Origin: Pluralibacter sp. UBA7423
Lineage (GTDB): Bacteria > Pseudomonadota > Gammaproteobacteria > Enterobacterales > Enterobacteriaceae
NCBI GenBank assembly: GCA_002470465.1
Contig: DKMD01000038.1
Location: forward strand, 37,683-101,682
Direction: 5' to 3'
DNA: 64,000 bases
Positions within the stretch are counted from its first letter, which is position 1. Each line of letters starts with the position of its first letter. Shown here piece after piece: positions 30,615-40,781 of the stretch. The position numbers were made by a program, and so were the translations under genes. Under the pieces are notes generated by a model. It made no database searches, had not been told where the DNA came from, and saw nothing but the letters and a program-made list of their open reading frames with translations.

Positions 30615-33188
30615 ATGTCTGAGTTCGCCGCTCTGAGATTCAGCCATAACCACCATCTTCTGGCGGTGAAGGGATGCGATGCCGCGCTCGACGTGCTGGC
30701 CTTTGAAGGTAATGAAGCCCTGAGCAAACCGTTCAGCTACCGCATTGAGTTCACCAGCGGCGACCACGCTATCAGCAAAGAGATGATGCTGATGAAAACA
30801 GCCTCCCTGACGCTGCAGGCTCCGGTTGACCAGGGCTTTGGTATTAAGATGCAGCAGGCCGTGCGCACCCTTCAGGGCGTGGTGAGCGGGTTCGAACGCC
30901 TCGGAACCTCAAAGGATGAAACTCACTACGCCCTGACCCTCACGCCGCGTCTGGCGCTGCTTGACCGTTCACACCAGAACGCCATTTACCAGGACATGTC
31001 CGTTCCGCAAATCGTGGAAAAAATCCTGCGTGAGCGCCACAGCATGCGCGGTCAGGATTTTCTGTTCTCGCTGAGTAAGGAATACCCGCGCCGCGAGCAG
31101 GTAATGCAGTACGGCGAAGACGACCTGCGCTTTATCACCCGCCTGTTGGGTGAGGTCGGCATCTGGTTTCGTTTTACTACCGACACGCGCCTCAACATCG
31201 ATGTGGTGGAATTTTACGACAGCCAGCAGGGGTATGAGAAAGGCCTTACGCTACCATCGGTTCCGCCGTCAGGGCAGCATTCGAAAGGCGTGGACTCGGT
31301 CTGGGAGATGGAATGCCACCATAAGGTGGTACAGAAACAGGTCAGCACCCGCGACTACAACTACCGTCAGGCCACGGAAGACATGAACACGCTTGTAGAT
31401 GCTACCAGCGGGGATGCGACCACATACGGCGATGCCTATCACTATGCCGATAACTACCTGACCCAGGGCAGCGCGTATGACCGCAACCCGGCCCCGGAAT
31501 CCGGCGCGTTTTACGCCCGTATTCGCCATGAACGCTACCTGAATGGCCAGACGCAGGCGCAGGCCATTACCAGCTGCCCGCTGCTCTCTCCGGGGATGCT
31601 GCTGAAGGTGACCGGCGGTTATGAAGTGGCTGAGGTGTTCAGCAAGGGGATGGTCATCACCGAAATGACCAGTGCAGCAAAACGTGACAAAGATTTTGAA
31701 GTACATTTCAGCGGAATGCCGGACAGCACGAATTTTGGTTTCCGCCCGGAACCCGGCAAACGCCCGGTGATGGCAGGCACACTCCCGGCCCGTGTCACCA
31801 GTACCACCGAAAACGACACCTACGGCCATATCGATAAAGACGGTCGCTATCGCGTCAACATGCTGTTTGACCGGGACAACTGGGAAAACGGGTTTGAGAG
31901 CCTGTGGGTACGTCAGTCCCGCCCGTATGCTGGCGACACTTACGGCCTGCACCTGCCGCTGCTGGCGGGCACCGAAGTGGCGATTGGTTTTGAGGACGGT
32001 AACCCGGACAGGCCGTATATCTCCGGCGTGCTGCACGACTCGGCTCACGGTGACCACGTCACTATTCAGAACTACAAACGCAACGTCCTGCGCACACCTG
32101 CGAACAACAAAATTCGCCTCGACGATAATCGCGGCCAGGAGCACATCAAGGTCTCGACGGAGCATGGCGGCAAGAGCCAGCTGAACCTGGGCCACCTCGT
32201 CGACAGCGAAAAACAGAAGCGCGGCGAGGGTTTTGAGCTCAGAACCGACAGCTGGGGGGCCATCCGGGCGCAGAAAGGGCTGTTCATCACAGCGGATGGC
32301 CAGGCAAAAGCGCAGGGCAAGGTGCTGGAAATGCAGGCGGCGGTCAGCAATCTGGGTAACGCCCGGGAGCAGATGAGCGATATCTCGAATGACGCGCAGA
32401 AGGCGACCGCGAACCCTGCCGATCTCCATGCGCAAATCAAACTGCTGGAACAAGAAATTAGCGACCTCCAAAAGTCGGTGCTGTTGCTCAGCGCTCCGGA
32501 GGGTATGGCGCTGACCAGCGGCGAGCACCTGCAGGTCTCAGCCGGGCAGAACCTGATTGCCACGGCCGGTAAAAATGCTGACGTCAGCGCGGTGAAAAAC
32601 CTGTTTGTCGGGGTGGGTAATGCCCTGAGCGTGTTTGTCCGCAAGCTTGGTATGAAGCTTATTGCCAATCAGGGGCCGGTACAGATGCAGGCGCAGAACG
32701 ACCTGATGGAATTACTGGCGCGCAAGGAAATCAGCATTGTCAGCACGGAAGATGAAATCAAAATCATCGCGAAGAAGAAGCTGACGGTAAACGGCGGCGG
32801 GAGTTATATCACGCTGGATGTTCATGCCATTGAGTCGGCGACGGCAGGTGAGTACAGAACAAGGGCCGGGTATTACGTCAGGCAGACAAAAGCACAAGAT
32901 AAACCTGAAATAGCCATACTCCCTGGCGCCATTGCCAACCAGGTGGACATTGCGCTGAATTTCTTTGATCAAAGCAATCAGCCGATAGCGGGAGCCGGAT
33001 ATCAAATTACGTTTGAAGGGGGGCAGGTTTTGCAGGGTGAACTGGATGAACAAGGGTACGCATTGCACAAAAATGTGCCAAATGAAGATGCCAAAGTAGT
33101 TTACCAGCTCCCGGAACCTCAGCCAGATACGCCGTGGCCGCCTTACTCAGACTTGCTCCAGGCCACTTCATCATCATTCGCAGGTTAA
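30615..33188 (+). CDS. vgrG: Type VI secretion VgrG spike protein with C-terminal extension
   Basis: 857 residues. The gp27-like barrel region (start FSYRIEF) is followed by the gp5-like OB fold (SLWVRQSRPYAGDTYGLHLPLLAGTEVAIGFEDGNPDRPYISG, residues about 430-475) and a DUF2345-type beta-helix to about residue 770. The last 80 residues (VDIALNFFDQSNQPIAGAGYQITFEGG onward) form a separate beta-rich, transthyretin-like domain that probably docks the adjacent effector. ATG 30615 has GAGGAA upstream. No other T6SS structural genes are present, so this is an orphan VgrG serving an apparatus encoded elsewhere. The effector gene begins 12 bases later. Confidence 0.95.
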   Translation: MSEFAALRFSHNHHLLAVKGCDAALDVLAFEGNEALSKPFSYRIEFTSGDHAISKEMMLMKTASLTLQAPVDQGFGIKMQQAVRTLQGVVSGFERLGTSKDETHYALTLTPRLALLDRSHQNAIYQDMSVPQIVEKILRERHSMRGQDFLFSLSKEYPRREQVMQYGEDDLRFITRLLGEVGIWFRFTTDTRLNIDVVEFYDSQQGYEKGLTLPSVPPSGQHSKGVDSVWEMECHHKVVQKQVSTRDYNYRQATEDMNTLVDATSGDATTYGDAYHYADNYLTQGSAYDRNPAPESGAFYARIRHERYLNGQTQAQAITSCPLLSPGMLLKVTGGYEVAEVFSKGMVITEMTSAAKRDKDFEVHFSGMPDSTNFGFRPEPGKRPVMAGTLPARVTSTTENDTYGHIDKDGRYRVNMLFDRDNWENGFESLWVRQSRPYAGDTYGLHLPLLAGTEVAIGFEDGNPDRPYISGVLHDSAHGDHVTIQNYKRNVLRTPANNKIRLDDNRGQEHIKVSTEHGGKSQLNLGHLVDSEKQKRGEGFELRTDSWGAIRAQKGLFITADGQAKAQGKVLEMQAAVSNLGNAREQMSDISNDAQKATANPADLHAQIKLLEQEISDLQKSVLLLSAPEGMALTSGEHLQVSAGQNLIATAGKNADVSAVKNLFVGVGNALSVFVRKLGMKLIANQGPVQMQAQNDLMELLARKEISIVSTEDEIKIIAKKKLTVNGGGSYITLDVHAIESATAGEYRTRAGYYVRQTKAQDKPEIAILPGAIANQVDIALNFFDQSNQPIAGAGYQITFEGGQVLQGELDEQGYALHKNVPNEDAKVVYQLPEPQPDTPWPPYSDLLQATSSSFAG

Positions 33189-33200
33189 CAGGACGACAGC

Positions 33201-34658
33201 ATGGATACGGATCTTCAGAACGCGCTGGCATTTTATCAGCCTGCACCGGAAGGCTGGTTTTCGGGGTTAAGCAGAAAAATGGAGGCGGCAGGGGAATGGA
33301 TATGGCAAACCATTCAGGGCGATTTTAATGAGGAGCAGACGACCGGGCAGATTGTCACGGGAACGCTCATATCAATGATCCCTCTTGTCGATCAGATTTG
33401 TGATATTCGGGATCTGGTCGCCAACTGCAAAAAGATTAAAGAAGAGGAGAACAACACCGGATATTGGGTTGCTCTGGTGCTGACGCTGATTGGGCTTTTC
33501 CCGACGCTGGGGTCTCTGGTTAAGGGAAGCATGAAAGTTCTTCTGCTGTCAGGACGCAAAACGTTTATGCGTGCGACGCAGAACCAGACCCTGATCACCA
33601 AATCCCTCGACGGCAGTATCGCCTTGCTCAACAAGTTCTTGGATCTCCCGGCCGTTCGCGGCACCCTCAAAACCCTGAAAATTCATAATGCATATCATTA
33701 CCTGGAAAAGCAGGTACGCGCCTTAAGGGGAGCCCTTTCCGTTAGCAAGCTGCTGAAGGCGTTCGACGACGTGCTGGCGGCAACCCGCAGTATGCTGGAT
33801 AAAGTCGTTTCCTGGGGGCCAGAGTCATTGCGTCGGCCGGTTACTGAGCTGTGGGATGTGTTGCAGTTTGTCCGCCGTAAAGCGGATGAAATGCTGGGCA
33901 AAGCGCTGCAGCCGGTAAATGATTACCTGGAACGTCTGGCCAACCGCCTGAGAATTGAGGGCGACAATCTCTACCGTGGAAAAGTGGGAGTTAACCATCA
34001 TGTGCTGGGCGGCGAGCGCGCGGCGCAAGAGCTGGAGATGTTAAAGCGGGATAAGCCGGACTGGGTGGATAAAGGGGTTAAGCGTCAATATTCTGCCTTG
34101 AGGAAACTTAGTGAATCACAAGAGAGAAAAATTGAGCAAGGCTGGCCGGATATTCGTTATGTTGAAAATAGCCGCGCTCCGTTAAACGGCAAGTTTAATA
34201 CTTTCGATGATTCAATGAAGGCGACTGAGATACCGCCCGGTGAAAAGCTGTATCGGGTGGTAGATCCCAGCTCCGGGGATAACAGTATCTGCTGGATGCG
34301 TGAACAGGAGTTTCAGGCGCTGAAATCGAAAAGCGAATGGCGCAGGCGTTTTGCGGTCTGGAAAAGCTGGAATGAAAACGGCGAATATGTCATCTACACG
34401 GTTCCACCGGGTAAGTCGCTTAAGGTCTGGGAGGGGCGTGCGAGTACTCAACTTAAAAGGGGAGCTGAAGAATATTCACTGGAAGGTGGGGGTATGCAAA
34501 TTGTTGTTGATCCAAATGATCTGAAAAAGGAATTTACCGGTAAGCGAATGAAAACCGGCTGGGGCTATCTGGATGTGGATAACGACCCGGCAGCCGTATA
34601 CCTTGGATTGCCACGCCTGGAAAACAAACACAACTGGTACGAAAAAAAGGATAAATAA
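33201..34658 (+). CDS. Putative T6SS effector with pre-toxin membrane region and C-terminal toxin domain
   Basis: 485 residues, not a family I recognise with certainty. Two hydrophobic stretches (about residues 50-68 and 88-108) bracket a DQICDIRDLV motif of the kind seen before toxin domains in VgrG/Rhs-linked proteins. A helical middle follows (150-250). The last 140 residues are a compact polar domain with LYRVVDP (Arg352), EGRASTQ (411-417) and LEGGGMQ (427-433). The order Y-x-V, G-x-A, then GGG-x-Q resembles NAD-degrading TNT/ADP-ribosyltransferase-like toxins; this is inference. Position between VgrG and two immunity-like genes is the main evidence for an antibacterial effector. Confidence 0.7.
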   Translation: MDTDLQNALAFYQPAPEGWFSGLSRKMEAAGEWIWQTIQGDFNEEQTTGQIVTGTLISMIPLVDQICDIRDLVANCKKIKEEENNTGYWVALVLTLIGLFPTLGSLVKGSMKVLLLSGRKTFMRATQNQTLITKSLDGSIALLNKFLDLPAVRGTLKTLKIHNAYHYLEKQVRALRGALSVSKLLKAFDDVLAATRSMLDKVVSWGPESLRRPVTELWDVLQFVRRKADEMLGKALQPVNDYLERLANRLRIEGDNLYRGKVGVNHHVLGGERAAQELEMLKRDKPDWVDKGVKRQYSALRKLSESQERKIEQGWPDIRYVENSRAPLNGKFNTFDDSMKATEIPPGEKLYRVVDPSSGDNSICWMREQEFQALKSKSEWRRRFAVWKSWNENGEYVIYTVPPGKSLKVWEGRASTQLKRGAEEYSLEGGGMQIVVDPNDLKKEFTGKRMKTGWGYLDVDNDPAAVYLGLPRLENKHNWYEKKDK

Positions 34659-34659
34659 A

Positions 34660-35721
34660 ATGGCGATACTTCACCCACAGGAATGCTATTTACTGGAGCA
34701 GTTCAGCTCCGCAGAGCATATTGCTGCCACGCGGGATGCGATTATTGAATTTATTGATGCCCATGAAGCGGCCTATGCGCGGTACCAGGCTAAAATCCCG
34801 GTGCGCAGCCGAAGCGAACCGCTGTGGAAGCAGGCGGATGTGGTCTGGGGAAACAGGGTATTGCCGAATATCCGAACCGCCCGTGAGCAGTATATCAACG
34901 CATATATTTACCGAACTCATGACGATCCCTTGGCGTTTCGGATTGGGCATACAATGAACGATTTTGATCGTGGCATTAGTGAGTTCTGGGATGGCTGGAT
35001 GACGGATGAGGAGCAAACGAGGATCGTAAAAGCTAAGAGCAAGGCAACCCGTCTTGACCAACAACTTTCTACAACCGTAAGCGGGATGTGGGAAGAAGGA
35101 GATTTAACTTATCTTGGAGCTAATTATTATTTTAGGCTCAATGAATTACCAAAACGCTTACCACGCTATGAGCTGGATAAAAATGTCAGGATTGAAATTG
35201 GTCAGTTGCCAACGCAGGCAGGAATTTATCTTCCCGATGTGGAGTTCGCCGCGGCTCAGTTACTTTATCCTGACCCAGAAACCAATATGCTCAGGGAAGC
35301 CCGTCAGGGTGTCAGACGCAGCGACTGGGTAAATGAGAAAACCGGGCGACGAGACTACAGTTGGGAAGAAGCCCGCTGGGCAGAAACCGGCTGGACGCTG
35401 ATTCGTCGGGTGGAAGGGGAATATATCGATGTGCCACCGGAGGGTTTTTTCCCCAACGGCACGCCGGATGAACTTTATAGCTGGCCGGAACGGGAGAAGA
35501 ACTATATCAGCCGTGAAGGGGGCTATATCAGCGCCTGGTCCGGTGAGGAAGCTACTCATACCGGAGACTGGTCGGTCTTTACCGGTAATGAGATGAAGCA
35601 CGTTAATCTTCGCAAGGGTGAACGGCTGCCGTATCTGCCGGGAGAAAATAATTCGCAGCAGCGTGCCTGTTGGACGCTGGTGAAGCGAGAAGACGGCGGC
35701 TCTGTCTTCCGGGATAAATAA
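34660..35721 (+). CDS. Putative immunity protein, full-length copy
   Basis: 353 residues from ATG 34660, which starts 1 base after the effector stop codon; the ribosome site (AAAAAGG) lies inside the effector end, so the two are translationally coupled. No signal peptide or membrane segment is visible, so it is probably cytosolic, which fits a toxin acting in the cytoplasm. Conserved-looking features are LWKQADVVWGNRVLPNIR and EFWDGWMTDEEQTRI. It may belong to the Imm71/Imm72-like immunity families; that is a recollection without a search. The next gene is a partial duplicate. Confidence 0.65.
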   Translation: MAILHPQECYLLEQFSSAEHIAATRDAIIEFIDAHEAAYARYQAKIPVRSRSEPLWKQADVVWGNRVLPNIRTAREQYINAYIYRTHDDPLAFRIGHTMNDFDRGISEFWDGWMTDEEQTRIVKAKSKATRLDQQLSTTVSGMWEEGDLTYLGANYYFRLNELPKRLPRYELDKNVRIEIGQLPTQAGIYLPDVEFAAAQLLYPDPETNMLREARQGVRRSDWVNEKTGRRDYSWEEARWAETGWTLIRRVEGEYIDVPPEGFFPNGTPDELYSWPEREKNYISREGGYISAWSGEEATHTGDWSVFTGNEMKHVNLRKGERLPYLPGENNSQQRACWTLVKREDGGSVFRDK

Positions 35722-35722
35722 A

Positions 35723-36580
35723 ATGGCGATACTTCACCCACAGGAATGCTATTTACTGGAGCAGTTCAGCTCCGCAGAGCATATTGCCGCCACGCGGGAT
35801 GCGATTATTGAATTTATTGATGCCCATGAAGCGGCCTACGCTCGATACCAGTCTGAAATCCCGGTGCGTAGCCGAAACGAACCGCTGTGGAAACAGGCGG
35901 ATGTGGTCTGGGGAAACAGGGTATTGCCAAATATCCGCCATGGCAGAGAGAGATATATTAACGCGTATATTTTACGTACTCATAACGATCCCAAAGCATT
36001 CAACATTGGTTCTGCGATGAATGGTTATAGTAGGGGGATTGATGAGTTCTGGGATGGTTGGATGACGGATGAAGAGCAAACCAGAATTGCAATAGCAGAA
36101 GGTGAGGCTAGTGAGCTCGATAAACGACTTTCTTTAACTGTGAGGGGAATGTGGCAAGAGGGTTATCTGACCTATTTAGGGGAAAATAGCCTTTATAGTT
36201 TAAATGATTTGCCAAAGCGTATTCCTCGCTATGAACTTGATCGCAATATAAGGATTGAAATCGGTGAATTGCCAGCTCAAAGTGGCATTTATTTACCCGA
36301 TGTGGAGCATGCCGCAGCTCAGTTGTTGTATCCCAGCGAACAAATTACCAGAGTAAGAAATGTACGCCAGGGTGTCAGACGAAGCGACTGGGTGGATGAG
36401 GACACCGGACGGCGGGAGTACGACTGGCAAGAAGACCGCTGGGCAGAAACCGGCTGGACGCTGATTCGTCGGGTGGAAGGGGAATATATCGATGTGCCAC
36501 CGGAGGGTTTTTTCCCCAACGGCACGCCGGATGAACTTTATAGCTGGCCGGAAAGGGAGCAGAACTACCTCAGCTGTTAA
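35723..36580 (+). CDS. Second, C-terminally truncated immunity-like copy
   Basis: 285 residues, 1 base after the previous stop. Residues 1-72 and about 222-282 are nearly identical to the first copy, also at DNA level, while the centre (about 73-175) is strongly diverged. It ends EQNYLSC-stop where the first copy continues for about 68 residues; the stop is TAA where the other copy has GAA, and homology ends there. It is either a functional short immunity protein against a related toxin or a decaying duplicate. The end lies 17 bases from the boundary repeat. Confidence 0.65.
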   Translation: MAILHPQECYLLEQFSSAEHIAATRDAIIEFIDAHEAAYARYQSEIPVRSRNEPLWKQADVVWGNRVLPNIRHGRERYINAYILRTHNDPKAFNIGSAMNGYSRGIDEFWDGWMTDEEQTRIAIAEGEASELDKRLSLTVRGMWQEGYLTYLGENSLYSLNDLPKRIPRYELDRNIRIEIGELPAQSGIYLPDVEHAAAQLLYPSEQITRVRNVRQGVRRSDWVDEDTGRREYDWQEDRWAETGWTLIRRVEGEYIDVPPEGFFPNGTPDELYSWPEREQNYLSC

Positions 36581-36596
36581 AGCTCTTTCTGTGCAT

Positions 36597-36610
36597 TCAC
36601 GCAGAACCCG
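36597..36610. repeat. Direct repeat, right boundary of VgrG cassette
   Basis: Second copy of TCACGCAGAACCCG. It overlaps the last codons and stop of ygjP on the minus strand. Confidence 0.75.
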
Positions 36611-37097
36611 GCAGCGAAAGCTGCGTCAGCCAAAGGCGGGTATCAAACTCCAGCTGGTGATACTGCGGCTCCATATGGCAGCAGAGCTGATAGAAGGCTT
36701 TGTTGTGATCTTTCTCCTTCAGGTGCGCCAGCTCATGCACCACAATCATGCGCAAAAAAGCTTCCGGCGACTGGCGAAACACGGTGGCGACGCGGATCTC
36801 CGCTTTGGCCTTCAGCTTCCCGCCCTGCACGCGGGACACCGCAGTGTGCAGGCCCAGCGCGTTTTTCAGCACGTGAATTTTATTGTCGAACGCCACTTTG
36901 TTGATAGGTGGGGCGCTGCGCATATAGCGGTTTTTCAGGTTTTGCGTAAATTCCCACAGCGCCTTATCGTTAGTGATGTCGTGCCTGTCGGGATAGCGCT
37001 TCTCCAGCACTTCGCCAAGACGCCGTTCGGCAATCAGGGTACGAACCTGGGCGAGCAGATGCTCGGGATAACCGCTTAAATACGTCAGTTCGCTCAT
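36597..37097 (-). CDS. ygjP: YgjP, SprT/WssP-like zinc metallohydrolase
   Basis: 166 residues. The zinc motif HELAH (residues 121-125) followed by KDHNKAFYQ (His131) is the YgjP/DUF45 signature of predicted metal-dependent hydrolases. E. coli YgjP has the same location next to rlmG. Substrate unknown. It is divergent from rlmG. The C-terminus ends LSLPGSA, and its last 14 bases are duplicated at the far side of the VgrG cassette. Confidence 0.92.
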   Translation of the reverse strand: MSELTYLSGYPEHLLAQVRTLIAERRLGEVLEKRYPDRHDITNDKALWEFTQNLKNRYMRSAPPINKVAFDNKIHVLKNALGLHTAVSRVQGGKLKAKAEIRVATVFRQSPEAFLRMIVVHELAHLKEKDHNKAFYQLCCHMEPQYHQLEFDTRLWLTQLSLPGSA

Positions 37098-37125
37098 GCT
37101 TGTCTCAGATTCCGGGAAAAAAGGG

Positions 37126-37280
37126 TATACTCACGCACCCCGAAGGGGCGACGCAGCGCTGAACATCCTGTAAGAGTGCAAGTAAGGATGTCATTACTGT
37201 AAAAAAAATAAGGAAAATCAATTCATTGATTTTCGGCTGATTACAACAAAAAAGGAAAAACCACGCTTTTTCCTTTTTTG
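37126..37280 (+). ncRNA. Candidate small RNA or attenuated leader upstream of rlmG
   Basis: A TATACT box (37126-37131) is followed by a run of structures: CACCCCGAAGGGG hairpin, CATCCT...AGGATG, AAAATCAA-TTCA-TTGATTTT (37213-37232) and a perfect 13-bp stem (37248-37260 with 37267-37279) made of AAAAAAGGAAAAA and its complement, ending in a T-run. That last element looks like an intrinsic terminator 60 bases before rlmG. The predicted RNA is about 140 bases. The -35 region is weak (TTGTCT with a 20-base spacer). Confidence 0.5.
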
Positions 37281-37339
37281 TCAGTAACCTGACGCCCCCT
37301 GACGGGGATACCACCGAATTTTACCATCCAGGAGGGCCG

Positions 37340-38476
37340 ATGAGCCAATCAGACAACGGTTTCCGTTCACTGACACTAAAACGTTTCCCGGAAACGGACG
37401 ACGTTAACCCGCTGCAGGCGTGGGAAGCGGCAGACGAATACCTGCTGCAGCAGTTAGACGGCACCGACATCACCGGCCCGGTCCTCGTTCTGAACGATAC
37501 CTTCGGCGCGCTGGCCTGTGCGCTGGCGGAACACCAGCCTTACAGCATTGGTGATTCCTATTTAAGCGAGCTGGCGACCCGTGAAAACCTGCGCCACAAC
37601 GATATCCCGGAAAACAGCGTCATCTTCCGCGACAGTACCGGCGAATACCCGGCAGATCCGGCGGTCGTGCTGATTAAAATCCCGAAAACGCTGGCGCTGC
37701 TGGAACAGCAGCTGCGTGCTCTGCGCGAAGTGGTCACGCCACAAACCCGTATTATCGGCGGTGCGAAGGCTCGCGACGTGCATAACTCCACGCTGGATCT
37801 GTTCACGAAAATTCTCGGCACCACGACCACCACGCTTGCGTGGAAAAAAGCCCGTCTCATCAACTGTACCTTCACCGCTCCGGCGCTGAAGGAAGAGTCG
37901 CAGATAACCAGCTGGAAGCTGGAAGGAACTGACTGGACCATCCATAACCATGCGAACGTGTTTTCCCGCACCGGGCTGGATATCGGCGCGCGCTTCTTTA
38001 TGGAGCATCTGCCGAAGGATCTGGAAGGGGAAATAGTCGATCTCGGCTGCGGTAACGGCGTTATCGGCCTGACGTTGCTGGAGCGCAACCCGCAGGCGAA
38101 CGTGGTGTTCGTGGATGAGTCGCCGATGGCGGTCAGCTCCAGCCGCATGAACGTAGAAGAAAACATGCCGGACGCGCTGGATCGCTGCGAGTTCATGATC
38201 AACAACGCGCTGTCGGGGGTGGAGCCGTTCCGCTTTAACGCCGTGCTCTGCAACCCGCCGTTCCATCAGCAAAGCGCGCTGACCGATGGCGTGGCCTGGG
38301 AAATGTTCCACCACGCGCGCCGCTGCCTGAAAATCAACGGCGAGCTGGTGATTGTGGCGAACCGTCACCTTGATTACTACCACAAGCTGAAGAAGATTTT
38401 CGGCAACTGCACAACTATCGCCACCAACAAGAAGTTTGTGATCCTGAAGGCGGTCAAGCTCGGCCGTAACCGTTAA
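37340..38476 (+). CDS. rlmG: 23S rRNA (guanine-1835-N2)-methyltransferase
   Basis: 378 residues, the E. coli RlmG (YgjO) length. The C-terminal SAM-binding domain has [12 protein letters not shown] (motif I) near residue 234 and the catalytic NPPFH motif in [14 protein letters not shown] degenerate N-terminal methyltransferase-like half precedes it, as in RlmG/RsmC. It methylates G1835 of 23S rRNA. AGGAGGG precedes the ATG. Confidence 0.96.
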   Translation: MSQSDNGFRSLTLKRFPETDDVNPLQAWEAADEYLLQQLDGTDITGPVLVLNDTFGALACALAEHQPYSIGDSYLSELATRENLRHNDIPENSVIFRDSTGEYPADPAVVLIKIPKTLALLEQQLRALREVVTPQTRIIGGAKARDVHNSTLDLFTKILGTTTTTLAWKKARLINCTFTAPALKEESQITSWKLEGTDWTIHNHANVFSRTGLDIGARFFMEHLPKDLEGEIVDLGCGNGVIGLTLLERNPQANVVFVDESPMAVSSSRMNVEENMPDALDRCEFMINNALSGVEPFRFNAVLCNPPFHQQSALTDGVAWEMFHHARRCLKINGELVIVANRHLDYYHKLKKIFGNCTTIATNKKFVILKAVKLGRNR

Positions 38477-38482
38477 GGTTTT

Positions 38483-38552
38483 TTGCCCGGCGGCGCTTCG
38501 CTTGCTCAGGCCTACGGTTTTGTAGGCCCGGTAAACGTAGCGCCACCGGGCA
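38483..38552. repeat. REP pair between rlmG and fadH
   Basis: TTGCCCGGCGGCGCTTCGC and the inverted GTAGGCCCGGTAAACG / GCGCCACCGGGCAA at the junction of convergent genes. Confidence 0.85.
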
Positions 38553-38558
38553 ACATCT

Positions 38559-40625
<2,067 letters not shown>

Positions 40626-40710
40626 TTAATTTAGCTTTCGGCGGGCAAAAGGGAAAAGGGCGAGTGCGGTGATTGTGATGGGATTCAAAGATTGGGGAAG
40701 TGAGGTGGTG

Positions 40711-40781
40711 GTCCTCTCCCTGGAAGGGAGAGGGAGCAAATTATTCCCTCGCCCCTTTGGGGAGAGGGCTAGGGTGAGGGG
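40711..40781. repeat. Palindromic repeat of the CCCTCTCCC/GGGAGAGGG family, copy 1
   Basis: Two adjacent hairpins, TCCTCTCCC/GGGAGAGGG and CCCTCGCCCC-TTT-GGGGAGAGGG, ending in CTAGGGTGAGGGG. It overlaps the end of lsrK and provides the lsrK stop codon. Related copies are at 53696-53797 and 57646-57741. Confidence 0.85.

Noticed and set aside
31269..32528. 419-codon frame antisense to vgrG
   Set aside because: Shadow of vgrG; composition (Arg, Ala, His-rich) is typical of antisense frames.
37105..37314. 69-codon minus-strand frame upstream of ygjP
   Set aside because: Its translation runs through the hairpins and A/T runs and has no gene-like character.
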